Part shown: positions 16,874-25,591 of the stretch, one piece after another
How the letters are laid out: each line of letters begins with the position of its first letter
How positions within the stretch are numbered: position 1 is the first letter of the stretch
Source of the DNA: Litorimonas sp965205225
GTDB taxonomy: Bacteria > Pseudomonadota > Alphaproteobacteria > Caulobacterales > Maricaulaceae
Direction: 5' to 3'
Assembly (NCBI GenBank): GCA_965205225.1
Contig: CBDBFZ010000002.1
Coordinates: forward strand, 372,001-436,000
DNA: 64,000 nucleotides
Program-made: the position numbers and the translations under genes
Notes under the pieces: generated by a model
What the model was told of the DNA's origin: nothing
Databases searched by the model: none
Seen by the model: only the letters and a program-made list of their open reading frames with translations

Positions 16874-19112
16874 CTGGCAAGTCACTTTCTATTTGCGACC
16901 GGCTGCGGTCGGCGGCGACCACATAGGTCGATGCCCGCAGCGCAGCAATAATCGCAATAAGGTGGCGGTTATCGCGCACTTCCAGATCCAGCAACATATC
17001 AAAGAAGGCCGGGCTACGCTGTAGCGTTTTGATATTGATGAGGTTTCCCGAATTCTCGCCGATGAGCCGCGTCACATCAGCCAGAGCGCCGGGGATATGT
17101 TCCACCGTCGTTATAATGCGTGCGGTTGACGCCGTGCTTTCCGCAGCACGCCGCCAGCCCAGATCGATCCATTGGTCCTGTTGGGACTCATGCTTGGCGA
17201 GTTCCTCGCAATCAATCGTATGAATATCGATACCCCCTTTGGGCGATTGCACGCCAATAATCCGGTCTCCGGGAATCGGGGAGCAGCACTGTTTCAGATG
17301 TAGGCCGACGCCGGACCGGAGCCCGTCTCCCTTGACATAGAGCCGCGCTGTTTGGTTCTCGATCAGATCGCGATTCGCCATTTTTGCATCCGGATCACGA
17401 TCCTTCAGCGCGGGGAATACGGCCATGATGAACGCGTTCATGGACAGGTCACCCCGGCCAAGACGCTCATAGACTTCGCCAACCTCAGTCAAACCCATAC
17501 GCTTCACAACATCGTCGAGCGCGGATTCCGCAAATGTCTGGTGCTCGCGGGTAAAGGCGTGCTCCGCCAGCATTGACCCAATTCGGCGATATTCCTCTGC
17601 TTCGCCGTCGCGCATCAGACGTCGCAACGCTGACCGGGCTTTGCCGGTGACGACCATATTCTCCCAGCCATCCTGCGGTTCAGCCGTTCCGCCCCGGATA
17701 ATTTTGACGACATCACCATTTTCAAGCCGGGTCCGAAGCGGAACATCGCGGCCATTCACAACGGCACCGATGCAGGTGTGCCCAACCTTGGTATGGACCG
17801 CATAGGCAAAGTCGATCGGAGTCGCGCCGCGCGGAAGCGAGATGAGGTCACCTTTGGGCGTGAAGGCGAAAACCTGATCGGCAAACATTTCCAGCTTGAC
17901 ATGCTCGAGAAACTCGTCCGCATCGCCAGATTGCTCCATCATTTCGATAAGCGGTCGAATACGCCGGAGCGGATCACCGCCAGATGCCTGGGCACGTTCG
18001 GGATCATAAGCATAGGCCTGATCCTTATAGGCCCAGTGCGCCGCCACACCGCGCTCGGCCACATCTTCCATCCGTTCTGTCCGGATCTGGATCTCGACCC
18101 GGCGATTATCGATGGTGCGGATCGTCGTGTGCAGGGATTGATAGCCGTTGGATTTGGGGACACTGATAAAGTCCCGGAACCGGGCCGGGATGGCGCGGTA
18201 CGTTCGGTGCAGAATACCGAGAACCCGATAACAATCCGCATTGGTCTGGGTCAGAATACGAAAAGCGTAGAGATCGGCGACATCATCAAAGCCAATATTC
18301 TGCCGCTGTAGTTTCCGCCAGATCGCGAAAGGGCGTTTTTCACGCCCGTAAATACTCACATTTACATCATGATCGTCGAACAAATCTCGAAGTCCCGTGG
18401 AGACATCGCTAATCGCTTCACCCTGCTCACGGCGCCAATCATCCAGACGGCGCATAATACTCTCAAAAGCGCTGGCATTAAGATGCTGGAACGACAGGTC
18501 TTCAAGTTCTGAGCAAATTCGGTCGACGCCGATTCGTCGTGCCAGTGGGGCGTAAATATCGAACGTCTCACGGGAAATCCGCTCCCGTGAAGACTGTCGC
18601 GGGTGATATTGCAGGGTCCGCATATTATGCAGACGGTCGCACAATTTGACCAGAAGCACCCGAACGTCCCGGCTCATGGCAAGAACGAATTTCTGAAAGT
18701 TTTCAGCCTGCGCACGTTCGCGTGATGCTGATGGGCTCAACTCCAGCTGAGACAGTTTAGTAACCCCATCGACAAGATCGGCTATTTCCGGCGTAAACTC
18801 TTCGGCGAGATTATCGCGTGTTACATCCGTGTCTTCGATCACATCATGCAGCAGCGCCGTGCAGATCGAGGCGACATCCAGATGCAATCCCGCAAGGATG
18901 CCCGCAACTTCGATAGGATGTGCGAAATAGGGATCGCCAGAATGGCGCTTCTGCTCGCCATGCGCCTTGACGGTATAAATGTAGGCTTTGTTCAACAATG
19001 CCACATCAGCGGACGGATCATAGGCCTTAACCCGCTCGACCAATTCAAATTGGCGTAGGTAGCTATTCTGACCGGCTCGCGGTGCAGGCATGATCGGCGT
19101 GTGATCGTTCAC
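16863..19112 (-). CDS. rsh: bifunctional (p)ppGpp synthetase/hydrolase (RelA/SpoT homologue)
   Basis: Rsh makes and degrades the stringent-response alarmone ppGpp. The 749-residue protein has an N-terminal HD hydrolase domain (FAHPIEVAGI, ALLHDVIEDTDV), so hydrolysis is likely retained. A RelA_SpoT synthetase domain (ISVPKSNGYQSLHTTI), a TGS domain (VFAFTPKGDLISLPRGATPIDF) and a C-terminal ACT domain (TTVEHIPGALADVTRLIGE) follow. Alphaproteobacteria usually have this single long Rsh. It heads the leftward operon rsh-pyrE-pdxJ-acpS-lepB-rnc-era-recO and lies downstream of rpoZ. Confidence 0.96.
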   Translation of the reverse strand: MNDHTPIMPAPRAGQNSYLRQFELVERVKAYDPSADVALLNKAYIYTVKAHGEQKRHSGDPYFAHPIEVAGILAGLHLDVASICTALLHDVIEDTDVTRDNLAEEFTPEIADLVDGVTKLSQLELSPSASRERAQAENFQKFVLAMSRDVRVLLVKLCDRLHNMRTLQYHPRQSSRERISRETFDIYAPLARRIGVDRICSELEDLSFQHLNASAFESIMRRLDDWRREQGEAISDVSTGLRDLFDDHDVNVSIYGREKRPFAIWRKLQRQNIGFDDVADLYAFRILTQTNADCYRVLGILHRTYRAIPARFRDFISVPKSNGYQSLHTTIRTIDNRRVEIQIRTERMEDVAERGVAAHWAYKDQAYAYDPERAQASGGDPLRRIRPLIEMMEQSGDADEFLEHVKLEMFADQVFAFTPKGDLISLPRGATPIDFAYAVHTKVGHTCIGAVVNGRDVPLRTRLENGDVVKIIRGGTAEPQDGWENMVVTGKARSALRRLMRDGEAEEYRRIGSMLAEHAFTREHQTFAESALDDVVKRMGLTEVGEVYERLGRGDLSMNAFIMAVFPALKDRDPDAKMANRDLIENQTARLYVKGDGLRSGVGLHLKQCCSPIPGDRIIGVQSPKGGIDIHTIDCEELAKHESQQDQWIDLGWRRAAESTASTARIITTVEHIPGALADVTRLIGENSGNLINIKTLQRSPAFFDMLLDLEVRDNRHLIAIIAALRASTYVVAADRSRSQIESDLPDDD

Positions 19113-19137
19113 CGGATCGATATAGAGAGGCGCTCAT

Positions 19138-19167
19138 GCAAAAGCCACCAGCATTGGCCGGTGGCTT
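19138..19167 (-). terminator. intrinsic terminator after rpoZ
   Basis: Reading leftward from the rpoZ stop, an 8-bp perfect stem (AAGCCACC / GGTGGCTT; 19160-19167 with 19142-19149) closes a 10-base loop and is followed by a short T run. It would end the rpoZ transcript before rsh, giving rsh its own promoter or partial read-through. Confidence 0.65.
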
Positions 19168-19194
19168 CGCAAATCCGTAACAATGTCAGCCCTG

Positions 19195-19572
19195 CTAGAA
19201 GCTGGTCAAGCTGTCATTCTCACGATCACCTTGCAGCGCGCGCAGTAGATCCGCTTCGGACATTTCCTGAGCCTTGGTTTCACCATATTCGAGCGCGAGC
19301 AAGGGTACCACCTCTTCCTGAATCTCATCCGGCATGTCATCATCCGTGATAACGCGCTGCAAGTTTGTCACGAGTCTTTCACGAAGCTCATTGAGCTCAA
19401 GGTTACCTTCAGCCAGTTCGCGCAGGGAGACAACCGGAGTCTTGTCATTGTCACGATCAACCGTCAGGGCTGCGCCTGCGGAAATATTACGGGAACGGTG
19501 CGCCGCGAGCAGAACGAGATCAAACCGGTTCGGGATTTTCTCGACGCAATCTTCAACGGTAACGCGGGCCAT
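19195..19572 (-). CDS. rpoZ: RNA polymerase omega subunit
   Basis: Omega helps assemble RNA polymerase and binds ppGpp together with beta prime. The 125-residue protein starts MARVTVEDCVEKIPNRFDLV, the family opening, and includes LLAAHRSRNIS. The open frame extends 47 codons further upstream, but that extension is cysteine- and aromatic-rich and unlike omega, so the ATG at 19572 is chosen. The C-terminus is an acidic tail longer than in E. coli, as in other alphaproteobacteria. It is directly upstream of rsh, the usual pairing. Confidence 0.95.
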   Translation of the reverse strand: MARVTVEDCVEKIPNRFDLVLLAAHRSRNISAGAALTVDRDNDKTPVVSLRELAEGNLELNELRERLVTNLQRVITDDDMPDEIQEEVVPLLALEYGETKAQEMSEADLLRALQGDRENDSLTSF

Positions 19573-19732
19573 AGGAATCTCGCTGGGACACAGAAATACA
19601 GGAAAGCGGGCTTTAATAGCGTATGCATATAGACGCAAGCCAAGAGAGCAGATTATACAGGCTTCACATAGCTCATTGTAGCCATCGCTATATTTCGCTA
19701 AGGACATGGCCACAGCTTCAAGGATATCAGCG

Positions 19733-20941
19733 ATGTCTTCAGGGATTTTTAACGGGATTTTTAACGGGATCTTTATTGGGATTTTAAGTTTTTCTGGAAC
19801 AGTTTTGGCTCAAAATCAGCTTCATTTTGAAGAGACAAATCCCATGTCTGTAGCTGGGCAAAGAGCCGCTTTGGGGACTTTAGAGGGCCTTCAGGCCCAA
19901 GAACAAAACCAACAGCCTGAGCGCAAAAACAAGCAATATCGCTCTCCGGCCAATGCAGATACGGCCCCTGGCAGCCCTTTGAGTTTTCGCGCCACTTTGC
20001 AGGATATGGCCGCAAGATGGCCCCCCATGAAAGTCTATGACACCAAAATCATTCCAAGACCCGGGGAAAAGCAGCCCGATATGCGTACGTATTTGAATGC
20101 AGCAGCGGAAAAGGTCTTCGCCGCGGTGGGTCGAATCAACTGTTTTGATCCCGCCACTGGACTTGAAAATTTTTCCACAGCTACAGTTGTTGGCAATAAA
20201 AAGACTCTCCTCAAGACTCGTCATTTTACCATGGTGGACGCACCTGATGGGACTCTTCATTTGTTTCATCCTTCCCAGTGCACATTCAATTTGTACAATG
20301 CCCAGGGGAGAAGATATTTTTCTTCAAAACTGTCCATTGCTCATTCTGGAACCGAGGATCCAAGGCAGACGGATAGAGAGGGAGAGCTTGATTGGGCGGT
20401 TTTGACTTTAGAAAATCCTGTGCCAAGTCATGTCTCACCCATGTCTATTCAGCCCATGGATAAAAGGGAACTGAGGGCTGTGGATGCGACAGTCCTCGTG
20501 GGTTATCATGGTGATGTGCCGGCGAAGACTCGAAAAGTAATCTCAAATCATTGTTACCCTGAAGGAGGGTACACATCTACTATGATTGCCCACCTTTGTG
20601 ATACCGGTGGCGGCTCTTCCGGTGCCTTGATTTATAAAATAGTCAAGGGCCGCCCCGTGGCTATGGCTATGAATATAAGTGAGTCCATTCATGGCAATGA
20701 AAATCAAGCCCTATTATTTGGTTGCCGACTGCAAACGGGTTTAAGAGCCGAGGGGGTGGAGATCGGAGAAAATCAAGCTTGCAAAGTGGGGAGTCGCGGC
20801 GGGGACTATTCGACTGTGGCAGACGGTACGGAAAAAATCATGGAAAAAGCGATTGAAGTTTGTGCTACACTTAATGTTTCTGCTGTTACAATAGAAACTA
20901 AAACTGGAGGTAGTATAACCACTACATGTAAGGGTTCTTAA
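19733..20941 (+). CDS. secreted trypsin-like serine protease, foreign-looking
   Basis: A protein of ~402 residues begins with a hydrophobic leader ending SGTVLAQN, so it is exported. Downstream parts resemble chymotrypsin-fold proteases: LLKTRHFTMV offers the catalytic His, GELDWAVLTLENP the Asp, and HLCDTGGGSSGALIY the Ser in a GGxSSG context. Four or more cysteines suggest disulfides. The ATG at 19733 is preceded by AAGGA at 8 bases; an upstream ATG (19706) would add nine residues including an arginine. The leader holds a tandem 12-base DNA repeat coding GIFNGIFNGIF. Codon use is more A/T-rich than in the neighbours, and the gene is a lone insert divergent from rpoZ, so horizontal transfer is likely. 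Substrate unknown. Confidence 0.65.
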   Translation: MSSGIFNGIFNGIFIGILSFSGTVLAQNQLHFEETNPMSVAGQRAALGTLEGLQAQEQNQQPERKNKQYRSPANADTAPGSPLSFRATLQDMAARWPPMKVYDTKIIPRPGEKQPDMRTYLNAAAEKVFAAVGRINCFDPATGLENFSTATVVGNKKTLLKTRHFTMVDAPDGTLHLFHPSQCTFNLYNAQGRRYFSSKLSIAHSGTEDPRQTDREGELDWAVLTLENPVPSHVSPMSIQPMDKRELRAVDATVLVGYHGDVPAKTRKVISNHCYPEGGYTSTMIAHLCDTGGGSSGALIYKIVKGRPVAMAMNISESIHGNENQALLFGCRLQTGLRAEGVEIGENQACKVGSRGGDYSTVADGTEKIMEKAIEVCATLNVSAVTIETKTGGSITTTCKGS

Positions 20942-21323
20942 GCTCAGGACCTATTCATTTTAGGCATTCCTCTATTGTGTGTTACGGCAGGACAGACCAG
21001 TGACCACATTAGGGTCAGGATCCTTTATCCACTCTGCCACAAGGAATCCGGACATTGACAGGTGCAAGGGCTATGATCTTGATACCGGTCGCAAGACTCT
21101 CTCGGGCAAAGGCATAACCCCTTTGTAGCGCGTCATTTGATTTTAAACCAAAATCGGTGACGCATTTCCGCGAAAAATTAGCGGCCAGCAGGATTTGATC
21201 TTGCTGCCCGCATTGTGACTCACAGTAAGCTACTATTACCGACCTACTCACCCCAAACCTTGATGTTGGAATTGGGCCGCTGATCTCGCCAGGCGCGAAG
21301 ACGGGATTACCCATTACAAAATC
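20942..21323. other. 382-bp gap with possible decayed coding sequence
   Basis: No intact gene. On the plus strand a frame around 20985-21125 reads like protein (for example GSGSFIHSATRNPDIDRCKG) but stops near 21126. Other coding-looking pieces follow in a second frame (SFDFKPKSVTHFREKLAA, about 21129-21190), and the frame of the downstream 88-codon gene is open for 20 codons before its ATG. This pattern fits a decayed gene of the same foreign origin as the protease, but no family is recognised. Confidence 0.3.
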
Positions 21324-21590
21324 ATGAAGGCCATGGATCAAACCTGTCGAAAGGCTGTGAACCCCTGTAAAGAGATCTGCACAGATCTAAAGACCTCAGC
21401 CGAGGGGGCGCTTGCCGAACTAGATAAATATTCGCATACTTATCAAAATGACAAGAAAAAACTCAAAAATATCATTCGTCGTGCCGGCGAATCCACTGGA
21501 ACTTGCTCCGTGGCCAGTAATGCCGTCACAAGAAATGCTCTGCAAGCCATAGCTTCGGTTCAAGCGGCGAAACTTTCTGGACTCTGGTAG
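21324..21590 (+). CDS. small cysteine-containing hypothetical protein, perhaps the 3' end of a broken gene
   Basis: An 88-codon frame encodes a hydrophilic, mostly helical peptide with CRKAVNPCKEIC near its start and a single later cysteine. It has no leader and no domain I recognise. The frame is open for about 20 codons upstream of the ATG (to a TGA at 21261), so this may be the tail of a longer ruined gene. Base use resembles the upstream protease gene rather than the flanking core genes. Low confidence that it is expressed as drawn. Confidence 0.35.
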   Translation: MKAMDQTCRKAVNPCKEICTDLKTSAEGALAELDKYSHTYQNDKKKLKNIIRRAGESTGTCSVASNAVTRNALQAIASVQAAKLSGLW

Positions 21591-21694
21591 CGGTGTTGAG
21601 TGCATGATGTTTTGTCCGCCTACCTGCTGTTTCTATCGATTCAGCATCAAGGTGACATGAAGGTGATCATGTTGGGTAAGCGGCGAGACTTGAG

Positions 21695-24175
21695 CTAATC
21701 CTCCACCGCCGCAAACAATTCAGGGACCGCACCGGCGAGATCCGCTTCGCGCGGAAGATAGCAGGAGACGTGAGTGCCCTGCCCCTCAACACTGTCGAGT
21801 TCGACCCAGCCCCCATGCTGATCTATGATACGCTGCACCAGAGTAAGACCAAGCCCGACGCCGCCGCGTGAGCTTTCGAAACTCTCAAAGACTGCGGTCT
21901 GCCGGTTGAGTGGTATACCGACACCTGTGTCCCGCACCCAGATCCGGACGCCGCCGCCAGCGGACCGCTCCGCCCCCAGCTCGATAAAGCCCCCGGGTTT
22001 CGTGAACCGCAAGGCGTTGGCAAGCAAATTATAGACGACCTGTTTCATACGGGTTTCGTCTGCGCGAACGACACCGATGTCAGGGTCGCACATTAAATCC
22101 AGTGCAATCCGGGTATCGTCCGCTTTGGTCGCCACATAGTCGAGTGCGTGGTCGAGCAATTCAAAAATATTGACATCACCCAACTCCAGATCGAGCTTTT
22201 CGGCCTCGATAGCCGCAATATCCAGTATATCATCAATGGCCTTGGCGAGCTCCTCAGATGCACTCTGAATCGCAAAGACATATTCACTCTGCTTATCTGA
22301 CAGCTCCCCGGCCCCACCATTCTGCAGAAAATCGGAATAGCCCGCGATCGTCGTCAAAGGCGTGCGAAGCTGGTAGGACACATGACCGACAAATTCGCTC
22401 TTCATCCGATCGGCTTCTTCCAACGCCTCGGCCCGCTCCCGCAAAGCCCGTTCTGTCCGCCGCGACGCCGTCACATCATCCCAGGCAATCAATGTTGCAC
22501 CGTCCGGCAAAGGTCGGGACAGCCATCGCATTACCCGTTCATCCGAACAGGTAATCTCCCCGTCGACATGGCGGCGCACATCTGGATCCGGATCGGTTGC
22601 CCGCGCTTTCAGGCCCGACCAGAAAGCTGCATCATGATATAAGGGGAAACACATTTCGATGATTTCCGCAAAGCGCGGACTATCCTTCAGCAAGTCTTCG
22701 CTGAGACCCCAGAGCCGGGCAAATGCGGAATTATGCAGACGCAAGCGACCATCCGTGCCGAACACCGCGATCCCCTCGGTCAGCTTGTCGAGTGTGGCTC
22801 GCTGGACATTGATCAGCGTACCGAGCTGGCTTTTCAATGTCATTTTGTCAGTAATGTCTGAGAACAGGAGACTGATCCCGCCTTCCGCATCGCGCAGCCG
22901 CACAACGCGGTACATATTGCCATTCGGTAGATCCCACGTCTCTTCGGGGACCTCATTCGGCCAGTCCGTATAGAGCGCCAACTCGTTAGATTTCCATTGC
23001 CGGTAATCGGATTTTGGTGGGAGCTGTTCCGTTTCGCGCAACCGGTCAAGCAGCGCCGCATGAGCGGGCCCGCTCTGCAACCAGGCCGGATCCAGATTGA
23101 AGAGCGTCGTAAACGCCTGATTGAAGCTACGCAGAGACTGATCCGGCGAAAAGGAGATGACAGCCTCTCCGGTCTTACCCAGCCAGGCGTCATGTGCCGC
23201 GAGATGGCGGTCGAGCATGCGCTTCAATGTTTCGGCTTCGGACGCGTCCATTGCGATGCCCGCGACGCCGCCGCTGACCGGGAACAGGTCGACCCGCATG
23301 GCCATGCGCTGACCGCTCCCCATGACGATTGGACGAACGGACTGGTGGGGAGACCCCGTTTCAAGCACCAGACTGGAGTCGACCTGAGCCTTGGCATCAA
23401 GGTAAAGCTGTTTCTCGATAACATCGTCAAGGGTCTTGCCCCCGACAGCCTTGATATAGACCGGATTGGCCCAGTTGATATGACGCGTACTCGACATACG
23501 CCAAACGGGATGAGGCGCGCGGCTCATCATTTCGACAAAGGCGACAGGTTCGACTTCCGCGGTTAAACGTGAGGTTTCAAAGAGCGAAATCGCCTTTCGT
23601 TCATCTTCTCCGCGCAGTGTCGCATCCTGAAGCCAGAGGACGATCTGATGTCCGGCAACGCGACCATACGCCTCTATGATCTGCCCTTCTGGTAACAGGA
23701 TTGACGATGAGAAAGATTCGCCGCTCTGCCGCAGTGAGGACAGAAGGGTACGCAGGGTCGGCCGCTTGGCCTTGTCGGACACGATATCGAGATCGGCCAA
23801 ACCTGAGAGCACACGCATCGCGGCACTGCGCGAACGACTAGGATCCGAAAACCGAAGCATGGAAGCCAGCGCCGCCGGGCTGCCAAAAACACGCGGCTCA
23901 CCGAAATCGGATGCGGAACCCATATCTTCCCCGTCCCAAACCAGAACCAGTCCAGAATAGGAGCCAAACACTGCATCATAATGGCCAATTTGATGATCGA
24001 GGTCCCTGGCGCGCAGCTTCCAGCGCTGTTCCGATCGATTCACGCGGCTGAGAAGTGCAATGACGATACCGCCCATAATAACAGCCAGCAGCACAGCAAT
24101 AGCTGTGACCACTAAATTGATATCGATGGTTTCACCCAGCACGATTCGCGCTTTCGCTCCCCGATTATCGCCCAT
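21695..24175 (-). CDS. divL: DivL-type PAS sensor kinase with tyrosine in the H-box
   Basis: DivL controls the CckA-ChpT-CtrA phosphorelay in Caulobacter and relatives; it senses DivK and keeps a tyrosine where histidine kinases have the phospho-accepting histidine. This 826-residue protein has one N-terminal membrane helix (about residues 20-43) and several PAS-like segments. The dimerisation helix reads EFVGHVSYQLRTPLTTIAGY, with Tyr601 in the acceptor position. The ATP-binding domain is intact in outline (LLANALRFT, VRDTGVGIP, GGVGLGLTLV). The tyrosine, the LRTPL context and the PAS array match DivL rather than an ordinary kinase. It stands upstream of no partner here and is followed by the A/T-rich insert. 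Confidence is high for family. Confidence 0.85.
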   Translation of the reverse strand: MGDNRGAKARIVLGETIDINLVVTAIAVLLAVIMGGIVIALLSRVNRSEQRWKLRARDLDHQIGHYDAVFGSYSGLVLVWDGEDMGSASDFGEPRVFGSPAALASMLRFSDPSRSRSAAMRVLSGLADLDIVSDKAKRPTLRTLLSSLRQSGESFSSSILLPEGQIIEAYGRVAGHQIVLWLQDATLRGEDERKAISLFETSRLTAEVEPVAFVEMMSRAPHPVWRMSSTRHINWANPVYIKAVGGKTLDDVIEKQLYLDAKAQVDSSLVLETGSPHQSVRPIVMGSGQRMAMRVDLFPVSGGVAGIAMDASEAETLKRMLDRHLAAHDAWLGKTGEAVISFSPDQSLRSFNQAFTTLFNLDPAWLQSGPAHAALLDRLRETEQLPPKSDYRQWKSNELALYTDWPNEVPEETWDLPNGNMYRVVRLRDAEGGISLLFSDITDKMTLKSQLGTLINVQRATLDKLTEGIAVFGTDGRLRLHNSAFARLWGLSEDLLKDSPRFAEIIEMCFPLYHDAAFWSGLKARATDPDPDVRRHVDGEITCSDERVMRWLSRPLPDGATLIAWDDVTASRRTERALRERAEALEEADRMKSEFVGHVSYQLRTPLTTIAGYSDFLQNGGAGELSDKQSEYVFAIQSASEELAKAIDDILDIAAIEAEKLDLELGDVNIFELLDHALDYVATKADDTRIALDLMCDPDIGVVRADETRMKQVVYNLLANALRFTKPGGFIELGAERSAGGGVRIWVRDTGVGIPLNRQTAVFESFESSRGGVGLGLTLVQRIIDQHGGWVELDSVEGQGTHVSCYLPREADLAGAVPELFAAVED

Positions 24176-24249
24176 CCAATGACTGACGCGATGACCTCAT
24201 CAATGTTGGGATAGACGCCTATACGCAAAGAGAAAAGTGTGAAGCTCGG

Positions 24250-25590
24250 CTAATCGGTGGCAGATGCAATAACTGCGCAGAGTTCTTCGACCGCAGCCGA
24301 AACAAGCGCCGCATCTTCGCCTTCGACCATAACCCGGATCAGAGGTTCTGTTCCCGAAGCCCGCACCAGAACGCGGCCGCCATCCGCAAGGCGCGCATCC
24401 ATAGCCTTGATGGCCGTCTGGACAGCCTTGTTCTGCAAGGGGGACGCGCCTTCATACCGCACATTCTGCAGGCGCTGCGGGAATGGTTGAAATACGCTCA
24501 GATAGTCTGCACTGGTTTGACCCGATCGAAGTAACCCGGCCAGAATCATCAGCGCAGCTAGGCTGCCATTCCCTGTCACGGCATAATCCGTCATCAGTAG
24601 ATGGCCAGAGGGCTCGCCTCCCAGATTCGCCCCTATATACGCCATGCGTGCCGCGACATGGCGATCACCGACCGGCGTACGCTCCAATGCCATGCCCAAA
24701 TCATCAAGATAGTGCTCCAGTCCGAGGTTCGACATCACCGTTGACACGACTATGTTACCGCTCAGTCGATCCTGCTTTGCCCAGTCAGTCGCCAGCCGCG
24801 CGATCAGCTGGTCTCCATCGACAACCTCACCTTTGTTATCGACCATGATCAGCCGGTCAGCATCTCCGTCGAGCGCGACGCCAATGTCAGCTTTATGGCC
24901 GAGTACAGCCTTGGCCAAGGCGTCTGGGTGGGTGGGGCCGCAGTCCCGATTAATATTGCGACCATCGGGTGTTACGCCCAGCAGGACAGGATCTATACCC
25001 AGCGCGCAAAGCGCTGCAGGAAAGACCGTAAAGGCGGCTCCGTTGGCGCAATCCACCACAATCTTCAAGCCAGCCAGAGACGTGTGTCCTCCAGACCGGA
25101 ACGCTGCCACCAGATGTCCAACATAGACATCGTTCAACAGGCGTTCGCTTTTCTCCTCACCGAAAGTTGACGCCGGGGGCAGGCCTTTATCCATCGCGGT
25201 TTCGATGAGCGCTTCGATTGAGTCCTGTGCTGTATCTGAGATTTTTCGGCCATCCGGCCCGAACAATTTCACACCATTATCATGGTAGGGATTGTGGGAC
25301 GCTGTGATCATCAGTCCGAAATCCGCGCCGAGATGGGGCACCATTGAGGCTGTCGCCGGAGTCGGCAAAACACCGATCGGTAAAACGTCGATGCCCTGAC
25401 GAAGCAATCCTTTCGTCAAGGCGGCTTGAAACCTGTCGCTAGACTCGCGTGTATCCCGGCCAATGACCGCCATTGAGCCCGCTGCAAAATGCGCACCAAT
25501 CGCGTGAGCGAGCTTTTCCAGAGATGCCTGTGAAAGTTTACCTACGCCCGCGCGGCCGCGAATACCGTCCGTTCCGAAATATCCGGCCAT
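24250..25590 (-). CDS. glmM: phosphoglucosamine mutase
   Basis: GlmM converts glucosamine-6-phosphate to glucosamine-1-phosphate for UDP-GlcNAc, peptidoglycan and lipid A synthesis. The 446-residue protein starts YFGTDGIRGRAG. It has the phosphoserine loop MITASHNPYHDNG, the metal loop ALDGDADRLIMVD, the sugar loop GGEPSGHLLM and the C-terminal phosphate site VRASGTEPLIRVM. It lies one base after the guanylyltransferase gene, so both are probably in one sugar-nucleotide operon with it. Confidence 0.96.
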   Translation of the reverse strand: MAGYFGTDGIRGRAGVGKLSQASLEKLAHAIGAHFAAGSMAVIGRDTRESSDRFQAALTKGLLRQGIDVLPIGVLPTPATASMVPHLGADFGLMITASHNPYHDNGVKLFGPDGRKISDTAQDSIEALIETAMDKGLPPASTFGEEKSERLLNDVYVGHLVAAFRSGGHTSLAGLKIVVDCANGAAFTVFPAALCALGIDPVLLGVTPDGRNINRDCGPTHPDALAKAVLGHKADIGVALDGDADRLIMVDNKGEVVDGDQLIARLATDWAKQDRLSGNIVVSTVMSNLGLEHYLDDLGMALERTPVGDRHVAARMAYIGANLGGEPSGHLLMTDYAVTGNGSLAALMILAGLLRSGQTSADYLSVFQPFPQRLQNVRYEGASPLQNKAVQTAIKAMDARLADGGRVLVRASGTEPLIRVMVEGEDAALVSAAVEELCAVIASATD

Positions 25591-25591
25591 G

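Noticed and set aside
16873..16885. GTG 16885 as the pyrE start
   Set aside because: Possible, but the ATG at 16873 gives the normal N-terminus and needs no rare codon; the difference is four residues.
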